NCBI GenBank assembly: GCA_023382175.1
Contig: JAMCQB010000061.1
Coordinates: 1 to 49,829 of the forward strand
Direction: 5' to 3'
DNA: 49,829 bases
Origin: Nitrospirota bacterium
GTDB taxonomy: Bacteria; Nitrospirota; Thermodesulfovibrionia; Thermodesulfovibrionales; UBA9159
Every line of letters starts with the position of its first letter. Position 1 is the stretch's first letter. Position numbers and translations under genes: made by a program. The notes beneath the pieces are model-generated. The model ran no database searches. It was not told where the DNA came from and saw nothing but the letters and a program-made list of their open reading frames with translations. Positions 27,271 to 35,879 of the stretch are shown in pieces.

Positions 27271-28267
27271 TACAGTCTTCGTCGGCATTGACCTCGGAAC
27301 CTCGAGGAGTTCTATCTCTGCAAGCAACAACACAAGGGAATGGATCGAGAGCTATGTGGGCTGGCCCAAGGATTTCATTGCGCTTCAGGTGGTGGGAAAG
27401 CCCGTCCTCTTTGGCGCCGAGGCCCTGAAAAACAGGCTCTCCCTCGACCTCTGCAGGCCTCTGGAACATGGGGTGATAAAGGAGGGCATCGAAAGAAGTG
27501 AAGAAGCGGTGAAGGAGATCATCAAATATCTCATCGAACTCGCAAAACCAGAGCCTGATCAGAAAATCCATGCGGTAGTGGGGGTCCCTGCAGATACCCT
27601 GAAAGTGAACAAGCTTGCCATCAGAAAGGCAGTATCTGAATTTGTGCATTCGTTAATGGTGGTATCGGAACCATTTGCGGTAGCATACGGGATGGATCTG
27701 CTGAACAACTCCCTCGTGATCGACATCGGTGCGGGGACAACAGATTTCTGCATCATGCACGGCACCATTCCCTCAGAGGAGGACCAGAAAACGATCCTCG
27801 CAGCCGGTGATTACATTGATGAACAGCTCTACAGTTATCTCACCGAAAGGTACCCCAATGCGAAGTTCAACAAAAACATGGTGCGTCAGTTCAAAGAGCA
27901 GCACAGTTTTGTGAGAGAGGTCCCCGGCGAAGTCCGCGTTGAAATCCCGGTGGACGGGAAGCCTGTAATGCACGATATCACCAACGAGATACGCCGTGCC
28001 TGTGAAAGCATTCTCCCTGCAATCGTGGAGACGACCACGGAGATGATCGCGCGCTTTGATCCTGAATTTCAGGTAAAGATAAAGAACAACATTGTTCTTG
28101 CAGGCGGCGGCAGCCTCATCAAGGGGATACGTGAATATCTTCAGGATGCGCTGAAGGAGTATGGTTCCTGCAGGGTGACGTGCGTGGAAGATCCCCTCTT
28201 TGCAGGTTCAAACGGCGCGCTCAAGCTTGCAGAGGATATGCCTGCAAAATACTGGGAGACTTTATAA
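27239..28267 (+). CDS. MamK-family bacterial actin
   Basis: The 342-residue protein follows MamK almost end to end. It has phosphate-1 VGIDLGTSRSS (15-25), VGWPKDFIALQVVGKPV, a conserved GVPA, VVSEPFAVAYGMD with the glutamate E144 needed for ATP hydrolysis in MamK, phosphate-2 VIDIGAGTTDFCI (160-172), and adenosine NIVLAGGGSLIKGI (284-297). The end, KLAEDMPAKYWETL, also matches the MamK tail from memory. MamK filaments position magnetosomes; here no magnetosome gene is nearby, and the partners are an amidase and a SPOR protein. AAGGAGAGG precedes its ATG. Confidence 0.9.
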   Translation: MKQKDSKREDNTVFVGIDLGTSRSSISASNNTREWIESYVGWPKDFIALQVVGKPVLFGAEALKNRLSLDLCRPLEHGVIKEGIERSEEAVKEIIKYLIELAKPEPDQKIHAVVGVPADTLKVNKLAIRKAVSEFVHSLMVVSEPFAVAYGMDLLNNSLVIDIGAGTTDFCIMHGTIPSEEDQKTILAAGDYIDEQLYSYLTERYPNAKFNKNMVRQFKEQHSFVREVPGEVRVEIPVDGKPVMHDITNEIRRACESILPAIVETTTEMIARFDPEFQVKIKNNIVLAGGGSLIKGIREYLQDALKEYGSCRVTCVEDPLFAGSNGALKLAEDMPAKYWETL

Positions 28268-28271
28268 TCCC

Positions 28272-29417
28272 ATGGCAAACAAAACGATACTGCTCATCGA
28301 TTCTACTTCTGAAACTGCTCAGGATATCGCGGCGACCCTTGAATCCGAAGATTATCTTGTCTTCATGTCCTCCACTGCAGAGTTTGCGGTTGCCATGGCC
28401 AGGAAAGTGAAGCCGGCGCTCATATTGGTTAACCCCGCAATGGCCGGGGCGAGCGGCCTGGATATCTGCATAAAGCTTCACGAAATAGACGAGCTCAGCA
28501 GCGTGCCGATCATTGCCCTCGCCTCCTTCGAGGGAGAGATGGACCCGCGTTATCGTTCTGAATACGGCATTGTGGACCTGCTCAGGAAACCCTTTACCCA
28601 CAAAGAACTTATAGCAAAGATTGCCGGTGCCCTTTCAGCGGGAGGGGAAGATGTGACGCCTGAGCCCTGGAAGGAGGCGACGGGCCAAGAGGAGATTCCC
28701 GGGGAGAAGGCGGGCAGGTCTGACAGGATCGTTGTGAGACTGAAGGAGAAGAAAGAAGAAAAAGAAACCGAAAAAGTACAGATTCCGGAAGAAGCTGCAC
28801 CCTCAGGCCAGCCCCTGGAGACCGAGGAAATCACGGAGAGAGAAGGTGAAAGGGCATTCGTGGCGAAGAAGCCCATGAGAAGGCGGAGAAGCTCAGGAAG
28901 CAAGTTGTCTCTTCCGGTTATTGTCGCCGCCCTTCTTATCATACTGGGCGCAGCCGGGGTGATGGTCTATAAAATGGGCCTGATCCCGGGTACGGAAGTG
29001 AAGAAAGCGGTCATGGTTAAACCTCCCCAGCCCGCTCAAGAGCAGCCTGTTCAGGAACCTCCTGCACCGGAACAAAAACCTCAGCAGGAAGTTATACAGG
29101 CTAAGCCCCCTGCAGCAGTGTCTCCTCCTGCAGCAATGTCTTCCCCTCCCCCTGTGCAATTGCCGGAGAAAAAACCGGCAGGCAAGGCGCTTTATTCTGT
29201 TCAGATCGGCGCATTCAAGAATGAGAAGAATGCCGAGGCCCTGGCAAAACAGTATAAAGAGAAGGGGTATGACGCCTTTGTGCAGACCATTCCAAAGGAC
29301 AAAGAAATGCTCCACAGGGTTTTGATAGGAATGTTTCAAGACAGGAAAGAGGCCGGGAAACTGGCTGAAGACATCCGGAATAAGGAAAACGTTCAGGCGC
29401 TTGTCATGGGGGACTAA
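28272..29417 (+). CDS. Degenerate receiver - transmembrane - SPOR domain protein
   Basis: From the ATG at 28272, 4 bases after the actin stop, the protein is 381 residues. It has a receiver-like domain (5-120) whose phospho-acceptor is asparagine (N54, ALILVNPAMAG) although K106-P107 is kept. A charged linker (125-205), an RRRR stop and one helix (212-232) follow, then a proline/glutamine-rich periplasmic stalk (250-303) and a SPOR domain (305-379, YSVQIGAFKNEKNAEALAKQY). SPOR domains bind peptidoglycan stripped of stem peptides. It could link the cytoplasmic actin to amidase-treated wall. Confidence 0.9.
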   Translation: MANKTILLIDSTSETAQDIAATLESEDYLVFMSSTAEFAVAMARKVKPALILVNPAMAGASGLDICIKLHEIDELSSVPIIALASFEGEMDPRYRSEYGIVDLLRKPFTHKELIAKIAGALSAGGEDVTPEPWKEATGQEEIPGEKAGRSDRIVVRLKEKKEEKETEKVQIPEEAAPSGQPLETEEITEREGERAFVAKKPMRRRRSSGSKLSLPVIVAALLIILGAAGVMVYKMGLIPGTEVKKAVMVKPPQPAQEQPVQEPPAPEQKPQQEVIQAKPPAAVSPPAAMSSPPPVQLPEKKPAGKALYSVQIGAFKNEKNAEALAKQYKEKGYDAFVQTIPKDKEMLHRVLIGMFQDRKEAGKLAEDIRNKENVQALVMGD

Positions 29418-29725
29418 GGTAAGACCCCGGCAATATCACTCTGTTCCCCAATCTTCCGTATCAGGTCTCAGATATCCTGATATTTCCCCCTCTCCCCTTT
29501 CTTCATCTGCATCTTAACCTCATTTCACTGCTCTGTTTTTGCATGAAGAGATATCTTTCAGAGTTGACAAAGGCCCTGTTTCCTTTTTATTATAATCAGA
29601 CGGCAAACGGTTGCCGTCTAACTGGCGTCTGATACCACTGGCGATGCAAAAAAAGTGGTTAAGACGCTTTTTTTGCCTGAAGCGGGATAACAACTATAAT
29701 AAGGGTAGTGATGAGGAAATAGAGA
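29418..29725 (+). promoter_or_regulatory. 308-base leader region of the glutamate synthase genes
   Basis: The first 140 bases after the SPOR gene are T/C-rich with no gene. A promoter-like TTGACA (29564-29569) with TATTAT (29588-29593, 18-base spacer) is followed by a perfect 9-bp hairpin (29598-29619). A terminator (29625-29674) and a second promoter-like TTGCCT/TATAAT pair (29673-29678, 29695-29700) come next. GCAAAAAAAG (29646-29655) and CTTTTTTTGC (29667-29676) offer a competing pairing. This may be attenuation, or simply the upstream terminator followed by a fresh promoter. Confidence 0.5.
29625..29674 (+). terminator. Intrinsic terminator upstream of glutamate synthase
   Basis: GCGTCT (29625-29630) pairs with AGACGC (29662-29667) and ACCACT (29634-29639) with AGTGGT (29654-29659), followed by seven Ts (29668-29674). 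It lies about 210 bases after the SPOR gene stop and about 50 bases before the glutamate synthase start. Confidence 0.7.
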
Positions 29726-30835
29726 ATGTGCAGGCTGGCAGCCATAACGTCCAATGAGTATTTCTCGCCCATGGAGAACATCCTCGCCCTGGAGACGATG
29801 AAGGAAGGCCACGACGGTTCCGGTCTCGGCCTGACCCTCAAGGACCTGGGGGGCGAATTCGAGGAATTCAAGGAGTTTCCGATCATGTCGGGAATCTGTT
29901 CACGGAAGGGCCTCGATACCCTTGATGATTTCATGAAGAAGCACGGCTTCAGGCTCAAGCATGAGTGGAACCCGAAGATCAAACACGTGAAGGGCGTCGT
30001 TTCCCGGGAATACTATTTTGCAAGGGCGTACGACTATCCGAAATCCTATAAAGAGAAGTCCATGCGGGAAAAGGAAGACCTGCTCATGAACACCCGCCTC
30101 ATGCTCAGGAAGATCGGCGAGCCTGATGAGTCCATTTTCGTCTTTTCATTCTACCCGGACGTGATTACCCTGAAGGAAGTGGGAGACCCCCTTCAGCTGG
30201 GAGAGTTCTTCGGCCTCGACAGGGATGGCCTGAGGGCGAAAATCATCTTTGCTCAGGGGAGGCAGAATACCAATTACGCAATATACCTCTACGCCTGCCA
30301 TCCCTTCTTTATTCAGGGCTTCTGCTCCATGACAAACGGAGAGAATACTGCCTTTGTTCCCATAAGGGAATTTCTCATGGGAAGAGGGTTTCCGGGGTAC
30401 ACAGGATACAACAGCGACAGCGAGGTCTTCACCCACATTCTCCATTACACGGTGAGACAGCTGGGATTTCCCCTGACGTATTACAAAGATGTCATCACCC
30501 CCCTCAAGACCACGGAGATCGATCAGCGTGAGGACAGGGATGCACTGAGACTCGTCAAACAGTCATTGAGACCTCTGTGCATAGACGGCCCTAACATGGT
30601 CATCGGGTTCACTCCCGACGGCACCTGCTTCATGGTGCAGGATGCAAAGAAACTGAGGCCCGGCGCTGTGGGCGGGGTGAAGGGCAAATACGCATTGATG
30701 TCTGAGGAATGCGGAGTTGACAAGGCGGTTCCGAAGAGGGACAGGACCAGGGATATCTTCCCCATGAAATACGACATGGTGACGATTTCGCCTCAGGCAG
30801 AGGAGGTACGGGTATGGAACCAGCTACGCGCTTAG
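29726..30835 (+). CDS. Glutamate synthase, class II glutamine amidotransferase subunit
   Basis: The 369-residue protein starts MCRLAAITSNEYFSP; cysteine 2, exposed after Met removal, is the N-terminal nucleophile of class II amidotransferases. GHDGSGLGL and the substrate-binding FSMTNGEN-like stretch (CSMTNGENTAF) suit a GltB amidotransferase domain. It frees ammonia from glutamine for the next subunit. Having it as a separate gene is the split arrangement known from archaea and some anaerobes. It overlaps the next gene by 22 bases. GAGGAAATAGAG lies before the ATG. Confidence 0.88.
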   Translation: MCRLAAITSNEYFSPMENILALETMKEGHDGSGLGLTLKDLGGEFEEFKEFPIMSGICSRKGLDTLDDFMKKHGFRLKHEWNPKIKHVKGVVSREYYFARAYDYPKSYKEKSMREKEDLLMNTRLMLRKIGEPDESIFVFSFYPDVITLKEVGDPLQLGEFFGLDRDGLRAKIIFAQGRQNTNYAIYLYACHPFFIQGFCSMTNGENTAFVPIREFLMGRGFPGYTGYNSDSEVFTHILHYTVRQLGFPLTYYKDVITPLKTTEIDQREDRDALRLVKQSLRPLCIDGPNMVIGFTPDGTCFMVQDAKKLRPGAVGGVKGKYALMSEECGVDKAVPKRDRTRDIFPMKYDMVTISPQAEEVRVWNQLRA

Positions 30836-32475
30836 ACCACAACCATCAGCTCTCTTTAAGGGAGTTCCCCTATATCATCCGCTGGAGGGATGACCGGTGC
30901 AAGAGGTGCGGGAAGTGCACAGCGGTCTGCCCGGTGAAGGCCATCGAGCCTACGGTGAACGTCCAGAGGACTGTGCATTCGGAAGGACCGCTCCCCCAGC
31001 CCACTGCGGTAAGGAAGGTCATCCAGGTAGTGGAACAGGTCACTGACATGGAGCGGTACTGCACCGGCTGCGGGACCTGCACCCTGGTTTGTCCCAATGA
31101 GGCCATAGAGCCTGAATACAATCCCCAGAACAAGTTTTACCATTACAAGAATAAAAGCGGCGAGCCGTACAAGAGAGGCGGGAGGAGGAACGATCCGTCC
31201 ATATCTACCCTTGATAAGCTCAAGTTCACAAGGATCTCCATGCTCACAGACCCGGCCCTCGACGCCGGCAGGCACGAGTTCCGCGTACGGACACTTCTGG
31301 GAAGGATCCTTCCTCCGGAAGAGCTGCCGTTGAAAATGGTCAACGGAAAGCTGGTGGTGGATAAGGAGAGCGGCAGGTTCATCCCGCCGGTGAGGGAAAT
31401 ATTCCCCATCATGGTCGGCAGCATGTCCGTTGGCGCCCTTTCTCCTCCCATGTGGGAAGGTCTTGCCATGGGTGTGGCCTATCTCAATGAGGTTGAAGGG
31501 CTGCCCGTGGTGATGTGCTCCGGTGAGGGAGGAATGCCGCCGAGACTGCTGAGGTCAAAATACCTGAAATATTTCATCATCCAGATCGCGTCGGGATATT
31601 TCGGATGGGACGAGATCATCCATGCGCTTCCTCACATGGTGGAAGACCCTGCGGCCATCGAGATCAAGTACGGTCAGGGCGCCAAGCCCGGTGACGGCGG
31701 ACTCCTTATGGCCCAGAAGGTCCTGAGGCTCATCGCGAACATCCGCGGGGTGCCCCAGTTCGTGGACCTCTCATCGCCGCCCACTCATCAGACAAAGTAC
31801 TCCATCGAAGAAGCGGTGGCGAAGATGATCCAGTCCATGTCCATGGCCTGGGGCTTCAGGGTGCCGGTCTATCCCAAGATCTCCGGCACAAAGACAGCCC
31901 GTGCGGTGCTGAATAATCTGGCAAGGAATCCCTTTGCTGCCGCCCTCTCCATTGACGGTGAGGACGGCGGAACAGGGGCGGCATACAATGTCTCCCTGGA
32001 CAAGATGGGCCATCCCATAGCATCCAACATCAGGGACTGCTATCTCGACCTTGTGAAACAGGGCAAGCAGAACGAACTCCCCTTGATCGCAGCAGGAGGC
32101 GTGGGCAAGAAAGGGAACCTGGCAGCGAACGCTGCTGCCCTCATCATGCTCGGCGCATCCGCGGTCTCCATAGGGAAATATATCATGCAGGCCGCAGCAG
32201 ACTGTTTCGGCGATGAATACAACCGCTGCAACCTCTGCAACACCGGAAAATGTCCCAGGGGCATCACGACCCAGGACCCGAAGCTTTACAGAAGGCTTGA
32301 TGCAGACAGAGTGGCGGAGCGGGTGGTCGAGACCTTCAAGGCTGCTGATGTGGAGATGAGAAAGATCTTCGCCCCCATGGGAAGAAGCACAGAACTGCCC
32401 ATCGGCATGTCTGATGGCCTGAGCATAGAAGACAAGGCAATGGCAGAGAGGTTAGAGATCAACTATGCGTGCTAA
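30814..32475 (+). CDS. gltB: Glutamate synthase FMN/Fe-S synthase-domain subunit with N-terminal ferredoxin domain
   Basis: The 553-residue protein starts with two [4Fe-4S] motifs (C29, C32, C35, C39 and C83, C86, C89, C93). The FMN-binding synthase barrel follows, with MVGSMSVGALS, GEGGMPPRLL, GQGAKPGDGGLL, SIDGEDGGTGAA and AAGGVGKKGN. The 3Fe-4S loop is CNLCNTGKCPRG. It combines ammonia with 2-oxoglutarate to make glutamate. The added ferredoxin domain, absent from the usual large GltB, would feed electrons directly. It overlaps the next gene by 11 bases. Confidence 0.92.
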   Translation: MEPATRLDHNHQLSLREFPYIIRWRDDRCKRCGKCTAVCPVKAIEPTVNVQRTVHSEGPLPQPTAVRKVIQVVEQVTDMERYCTGCGTCTLVCPNEAIEPEYNPQNKFYHYKNKSGEPYKRGGRRNDPSISTLDKLKFTRISMLTDPALDAGRHEFRVRTLLGRILPPEELPLKMVNGKLVVDKESGRFIPPVREIFPIMVGSMSVGALSPPMWEGLAMGVAYLNEVEGLPVVMCSGEGGMPPRLLRSKYLKYFIIQIASGYFGWDEIIHALPHMVEDPAAIEIKYGQGAKPGDGGLLMAQKVLRLIANIRGVPQFVDLSSPPTHQTKYSIEEAVAKMIQSMSMAWGFRVPVYPKISGTKTARAVLNNLARNPFAAALSIDGEDGGTGAAYNVSLDKMGHPIASNIRDCYLDLVKQGKQNELPLIAAGGVGKKGNLAANAAALIMLGASAVSIGKYIMQAAADCFGDEYNRCNLCNTGKCPRGITTQDPKLYRRLDADRVAERVVETFKAADVEMRKIFAPMGRSTELPIGMSDGLSIEDKAMAERLEINYAC

Positions 32476-34858
32476 GAAAGAACAAAGGGCAAAGGGCAAG
32501 GGGCAAGGGGCAAAAAAGCTCCATGCTCCCAGCTCCATGCTGACAATACACGGCGCCGTGAACGGCAATCGCGTTCCTTCGAGGATCCTTGAGGAGCAGA
32601 TACAGCAGGCGGTCCGGGAAGGGGCGCGGGAACTCCATGTCATCGCTGAGGGTCAGCACGGCATCGGCGGCCGCATCTGGCCGAGGGGCGAAGCAGTAAA
32701 GATAACCGTGGAAGGCCCGGTGGGCCAGAGGCTGGGAAGCATGGGCATGCCCGGCACTGAGATCGTTGTCAGAGGCAGCTCTTCCGATGATATAGGCTGG
32801 CTCAACTGCGGCGCAAAGATAACGGTTTTGGGAGACGTGACCAACGGCGCCTTTAATGCCGCTGCCCAGGGGATCCTCTATGTCCAGGGAGGCGGTGGCG
32901 CGCGGTGCGACACCATGACCAAGCACAACCCCCGTTTTGACCCTCCCCAGTCGTGGTATTTCAGGGATGTGGGAGATTCCTTTGCTGAGTTCAAAGCCGG
33001 CGGTATCGCTGTGGTCTGCGGGGTGAAACCGAGGAACCCTGAGAACATCCTTGGGTACCGTCCCTGTGTCGGCATGGTGGGCGGGACCATCTATTTCCGC
33101 GGCCCCATCAAGGGATACAGCGAGAGGGATGTAAAACTCCTTGACCTCACACCCCAGGACTGGGAATGGCTCAGGACGAATATGCAACCCTTCCTTGAGG
33201 CCATCGACAGGATGCCCTCCTACGAAGAGCTCACCCGCTCCTCTGATGACTGGAAGAAGCTCATGGCATATACACCCCAGGAAAAGAGAGGGAGGAAGTG
33301 GTTCAAGGTCACCACGTCCGACTTCAGAAAGAACATCTGGGAAAAGGAAGTGGGACAGGGCGGCATCTTTGCCGAATACCTGAACCACGACCTCACGCTG
33401 CTGCCCTATATCACCACGGGCACGGAGAGACGGAACAGGCCCCTGTGGGCTAACGAGAAATATGCTCCGCCCTGCGCTTATGCGTGCCCTACGCAGATAC
33501 CTTCCCACAAAAGGGCTTCCCTCATCAGGCAGGGCAGGCTCAATGACGCTTTGGAACTGGTATTGAAATACAGTCCATTGCCCGCAACGGTCTGCGGTGA
33601 GATATGTCCGAACCTCTGCATGCAGAGCTGCACCAGAGCCCATCTCGACAAGCCCCTGGAGATAGACATGATGGGCAAGTTAGCCCTTGATCTCCCTGCC
33701 CCGAAAAAGGAACCGGCAACAGGTCATAAAATTGCGGTGATCGGCGGCGGTCCGGCAGGCATGAGCGCTGCGTGGCAGCTCGCCCTCAAAGGACACACGG
33801 TTGATCTTTATGAAGCCGGGGACAAGCTGGGCGGAAAGATCGAACTCTGTATCCCCAGGGAACGTCTGCCCCACCAGATTCTGGAGAAAGAGGTTTCGCG
33901 GTTCAGGGAACTGGGGGTGAATCTCCACCTCGGCATAAAAGTGACGAGGGAGAAATTCGATGAGATATACAAGAGCCACGAGGTCGTTGTCCTGGCCTGC
34001 GGCGCCCATGAACCGAGAAAGGTATCCTTCCCCGGTTCTGAGGAGATAGTCTCTGCCTATGACTTCCTGAAGAATATCAATCTGGGCAACAGGCCGGATC
34101 TGAAGGGCAAGAAGGTGGTGGTCATCGGAGCGGGCAATGTGGGAATGGACGTTGCTTCAGAGGCATACAACAATGGCGCAGAATCTGTTGTGGCAGTGGA
34201 TATCCAGAAACCCGCTGCCTTCGGAGCAGAGCTGGAGATCGCCAAGGTAAAGGGGACCCAGGTCCTCTGGCCCAAATTTACCGAGCGCTACGACAGGAAC
34301 GAGAGAAAGATCTATTTCAAGGACGGCACTTCCCTGGATGCGGATTTCGTGGTGATGTCCATAGGGGATGTGCCCCAGTTGGATTTCCTCCCCCCTGGCA
34401 TCCATACCGAAAGAGGCTGGATCGTTGTGAATCAAAAATACCAGACCTCGGATGTGAAGGTTTATGCCATCGGGGATGCGACAGGGCTTGGATTGGTGAC
34501 CCATGCCATCGGCCACGGGAGGCTCACCGCGGATTATATCCACTATGAACTGATGCATGCGCCGCGTCAGCCCGAAATCCAGCAGGTCATCCCCTATGAA
34601 AAGATCAAAACAGAATACTACGATGTCTGCCGGGGGGATTTCGTCTCACCCGAGGTATCTGCCAATCGCTGTATGTCCTGCGCAACGTGCAGGGACTGCC
34701 ACATGTGCGAATCCACCTGCTACTGGGGAGCCATCAGCAGAATCGAGCATGCTGACGGCGCGTACGAATACGTAGTTGACGATAGCCTCTGCATAGGCTG
34801 CGGCTTCTGCGCAGGGGTCTGCCCCTGCGGCGTCTGGGAGATGGTGGAGAACGTTTAG
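32465..34858 (+). CDS. Fusion of glutamate synthase GXGXG domain with GltD-type NAD(P)H oxidoreductase and ferredoxin domain
   Basis: The 797-residue protein has, after a repeat-coded head (about 1-20), the GXGXG beta-helix (IGGRIWPRGEAVKITVEGPVG, about 60-230). A Cys-rich GltD head follows (VCGEICPNLCMQSC), then FAD site AVIGGGPAGMSAAW (about 423), NAD site VVIGAGNVGMDVAS (about 551) and two C-terminal cluster motifs (CRDCHMCESTC, CIGCGFCAGVCPCG). It completes the three-gene glutamate synthase and lets NAD(P)H or ferredoxin supply electrons. The start overlaps the gltB stop in ATGCGTGCTAA; a later ATG (about 32537) lacks a ribosome site. Confidence 0.9.
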   Translation: MRAKKEQRAKGKGQGAKKLHAPSSMLTIHGAVNGNRVPSRILEEQIQQAVREGARELHVIAEGQHGIGGRIWPRGEAVKITVEGPVGQRLGSMGMPGTEIVVRGSSSDDIGWLNCGAKITVLGDVTNGAFNAAAQGILYVQGGGGARCDTMTKHNPRFDPPQSWYFRDVGDSFAEFKAGGIAVVCGVKPRNPENILGYRPCVGMVGGTIYFRGPIKGYSERDVKLLDLTPQDWEWLRTNMQPFLEAIDRMPSYEELTRSSDDWKKLMAYTPQEKRGRKWFKVTTSDFRKNIWEKEVGQGGIFAEYLNHDLTLLPYITTGTERRNRPLWANEKYAPPCAYACPTQIPSHKRASLIRQGRLNDALELVLKYSPLPATVCGEICPNLCMQSCTRAHLDKPLEIDMMGKLALDLPAPKKEPATGHKIAVIGGGPAGMSAAWQLALKGHTVDLYEAGDKLGGKIELCIPRERLPHQILEKEVSRFRELGVNLHLGIKVTREKFDEIYKSHEVVVLACGAHEPRKVSFPGSEEIVSAYDFLKNINLGNRPDLKGKKVVVIGAGNVGMDVASEAYNNGAESVVAVDIQKPAAFGAELEIAKVKGTQVLWPKFTERYDRNERKIYFKDGTSLDADFVVMSIGDVPQLDFLPPGIHTERGWIVVNQKYQTSDVKVYAIGDATGLGLVTHAIGHGRLTADYIHYELMHAPRQPEIQQVIPYEKIKTEYYDVCRGDFVSPEVSANRCMSCATCRDCHMCESTCYWGAISRIEHADGAYEYVVDDSLCIGCGFCAGVCPCGVWEMVENV

Positions 34859-35078
34859 GACTGGGAACTGAGTTCTCATCGTTACTTCTCAGTGATGCCC
34901 TTTCCCTGAATGGCCGTCTGCTATGACGTAGATCACCCCTGTGCAGCATATTGTGCACAAAAATAGTCAATTCATGTCTCTCCTCTGTATTCATCATAGC
35001 AAAACGCACGCTGCAAATGAACAGAAAAACAGATGGCTATTTGCGCCACATATCTCATTTTTGACGGCGCGCCTGAAT

Positions 35079-35107
35079 TTGACTTTTTCCTCTAAAATTC
35101 ATTATGT
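35079..35107 (+). promoter_or_regulatory. Promoter of the tRNA cluster
   Basis: TTGACT (35079-35084) and TTATGT (35102-35107) have a 17-base spacer; TATGTT one base later is an equal choice. It lies 9 bases before tRNA-Pro. The preceding 34859-35078 stretch has no gene. Confidence 0.5.
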
Positions 35108-35116
35108 TAATTAGTT

Positions 35117-35194
<78 letters not shown>

Positions 35195-35196
35195 GT

Positions 35197-35273
<77 letters not shown>

Positions 35274-35303
35274 AGCAATTTCACGCAGTGAAACTGCAGT
35301 GGT
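35274..35303. repeat. Short palindrome after tRNA-Arg(TCT)
   Basis: GCAATTTCAC and GTGAAACTGC (about 35275-35297) pair with one mismatch around GCA. It is one of three related hairpins that directly follow tRNA 3' ends. Confidence 0.6.
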
Positions 35304-35399
35304 CAGTGACGAGTGACTTGCGATGAGCGCTCTTTGATTTTCTTCGTTTTTCATTTATACTATTCACTGTCAACAGATTACTGATCACGGTAGTTCGAT

Positions 35400-35476
35400 G
35401 GTGGGCGTAGCTCAATGGTCAGAGCACTGGACTGTGGCTCCAGGTGTTGGGGGTTCGAGTCCCCTCGCCCACCCCA
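35400..35476 (+). tRNA. tRNA-His (GTG)
   Basis: The cloverleaf has acceptor GTGGGCG/CGCCCAC, the extra G at position -1 (35400) opposite C73 that marks tRNA-His, and encoded CCA. Anticodon stem CTGGA/TCCAG with loop CTGTGGC gives GTG. Confidence 0.96.
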
Positions 35477-35477
35477 A

Positions 35478-35502
35478 CTGAAATTTGCAGAGCAAATTTC
35501 AG
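35478..35502. repeat. Perfect 11-bp palindrome after tRNA-His
   Basis: CTGAAATTTGC (35478-35488), loop AGA, then the exact complement GCAAATTTCAG (35492-35502). It begins 2 bases after the CCA end. No T-run follows, so it resembles a processing or repeat element more than a terminator. Confidence 0.8.
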
Positions 35503-35578
35503 AGTTTATGAGTTCAGAGTTCACAGTTCAAAGTTACTGTCTGTGAACTACAAGCTTTCAGCTATGAACTTAAATAGT

Positions 35579-35655
35579 GCGCCTGTAGCTCAGCTGGATA
35601 GAGCATCAGCCTCCGGAGCTGAGGGTCGGAGGTTCGAATCCTCTCAGGCGCGCCA
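35579..35655 (+). tRNA. tRNA-Arg (CCG)
   Basis: Acceptor GCGCCTG/CAGGCGC is identical to that of tRNA-Arg(TCT), with discriminator G and encoded CCA. Anticodon stem TCAGC/GCTGA with loop CTCCGGA gives CCG. An imperfect AATT-CGC/GCG-AATT hairpin follows at about 35660-35680. The spacer beyond it is AT-rich ATTA-type repeat. Confidence 0.96.
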
Positions 35656-35803
35656 ACCAAATTGCGCAAAGCGAAATTGATAGTGATTAGTTCTTAGTTA
35701 CTGGTGATTAGTTTTTATTGACTCAAAAATTTTTTTTATTTACTATAGATTGTTTGCTAATTACCAATTACAAATTACTAATAACTATTCACTGTCTTCA
35801 CAT

Positions 35804-35879
<76 letters not shown>

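Noticed and set aside
26212-29417. Magnetosome gene cluster
   Set aside because: Only the actin resembles a Mam protein; no MamA, B, E, M, P or Q-like gene is in the window.
32459-33643. 394-aa minus-strand frame opposite the glutamate synthase fusion
   Set aside because: The plus-strand frame has clear GXGXG and GltD motifs; the antisense product shows none.
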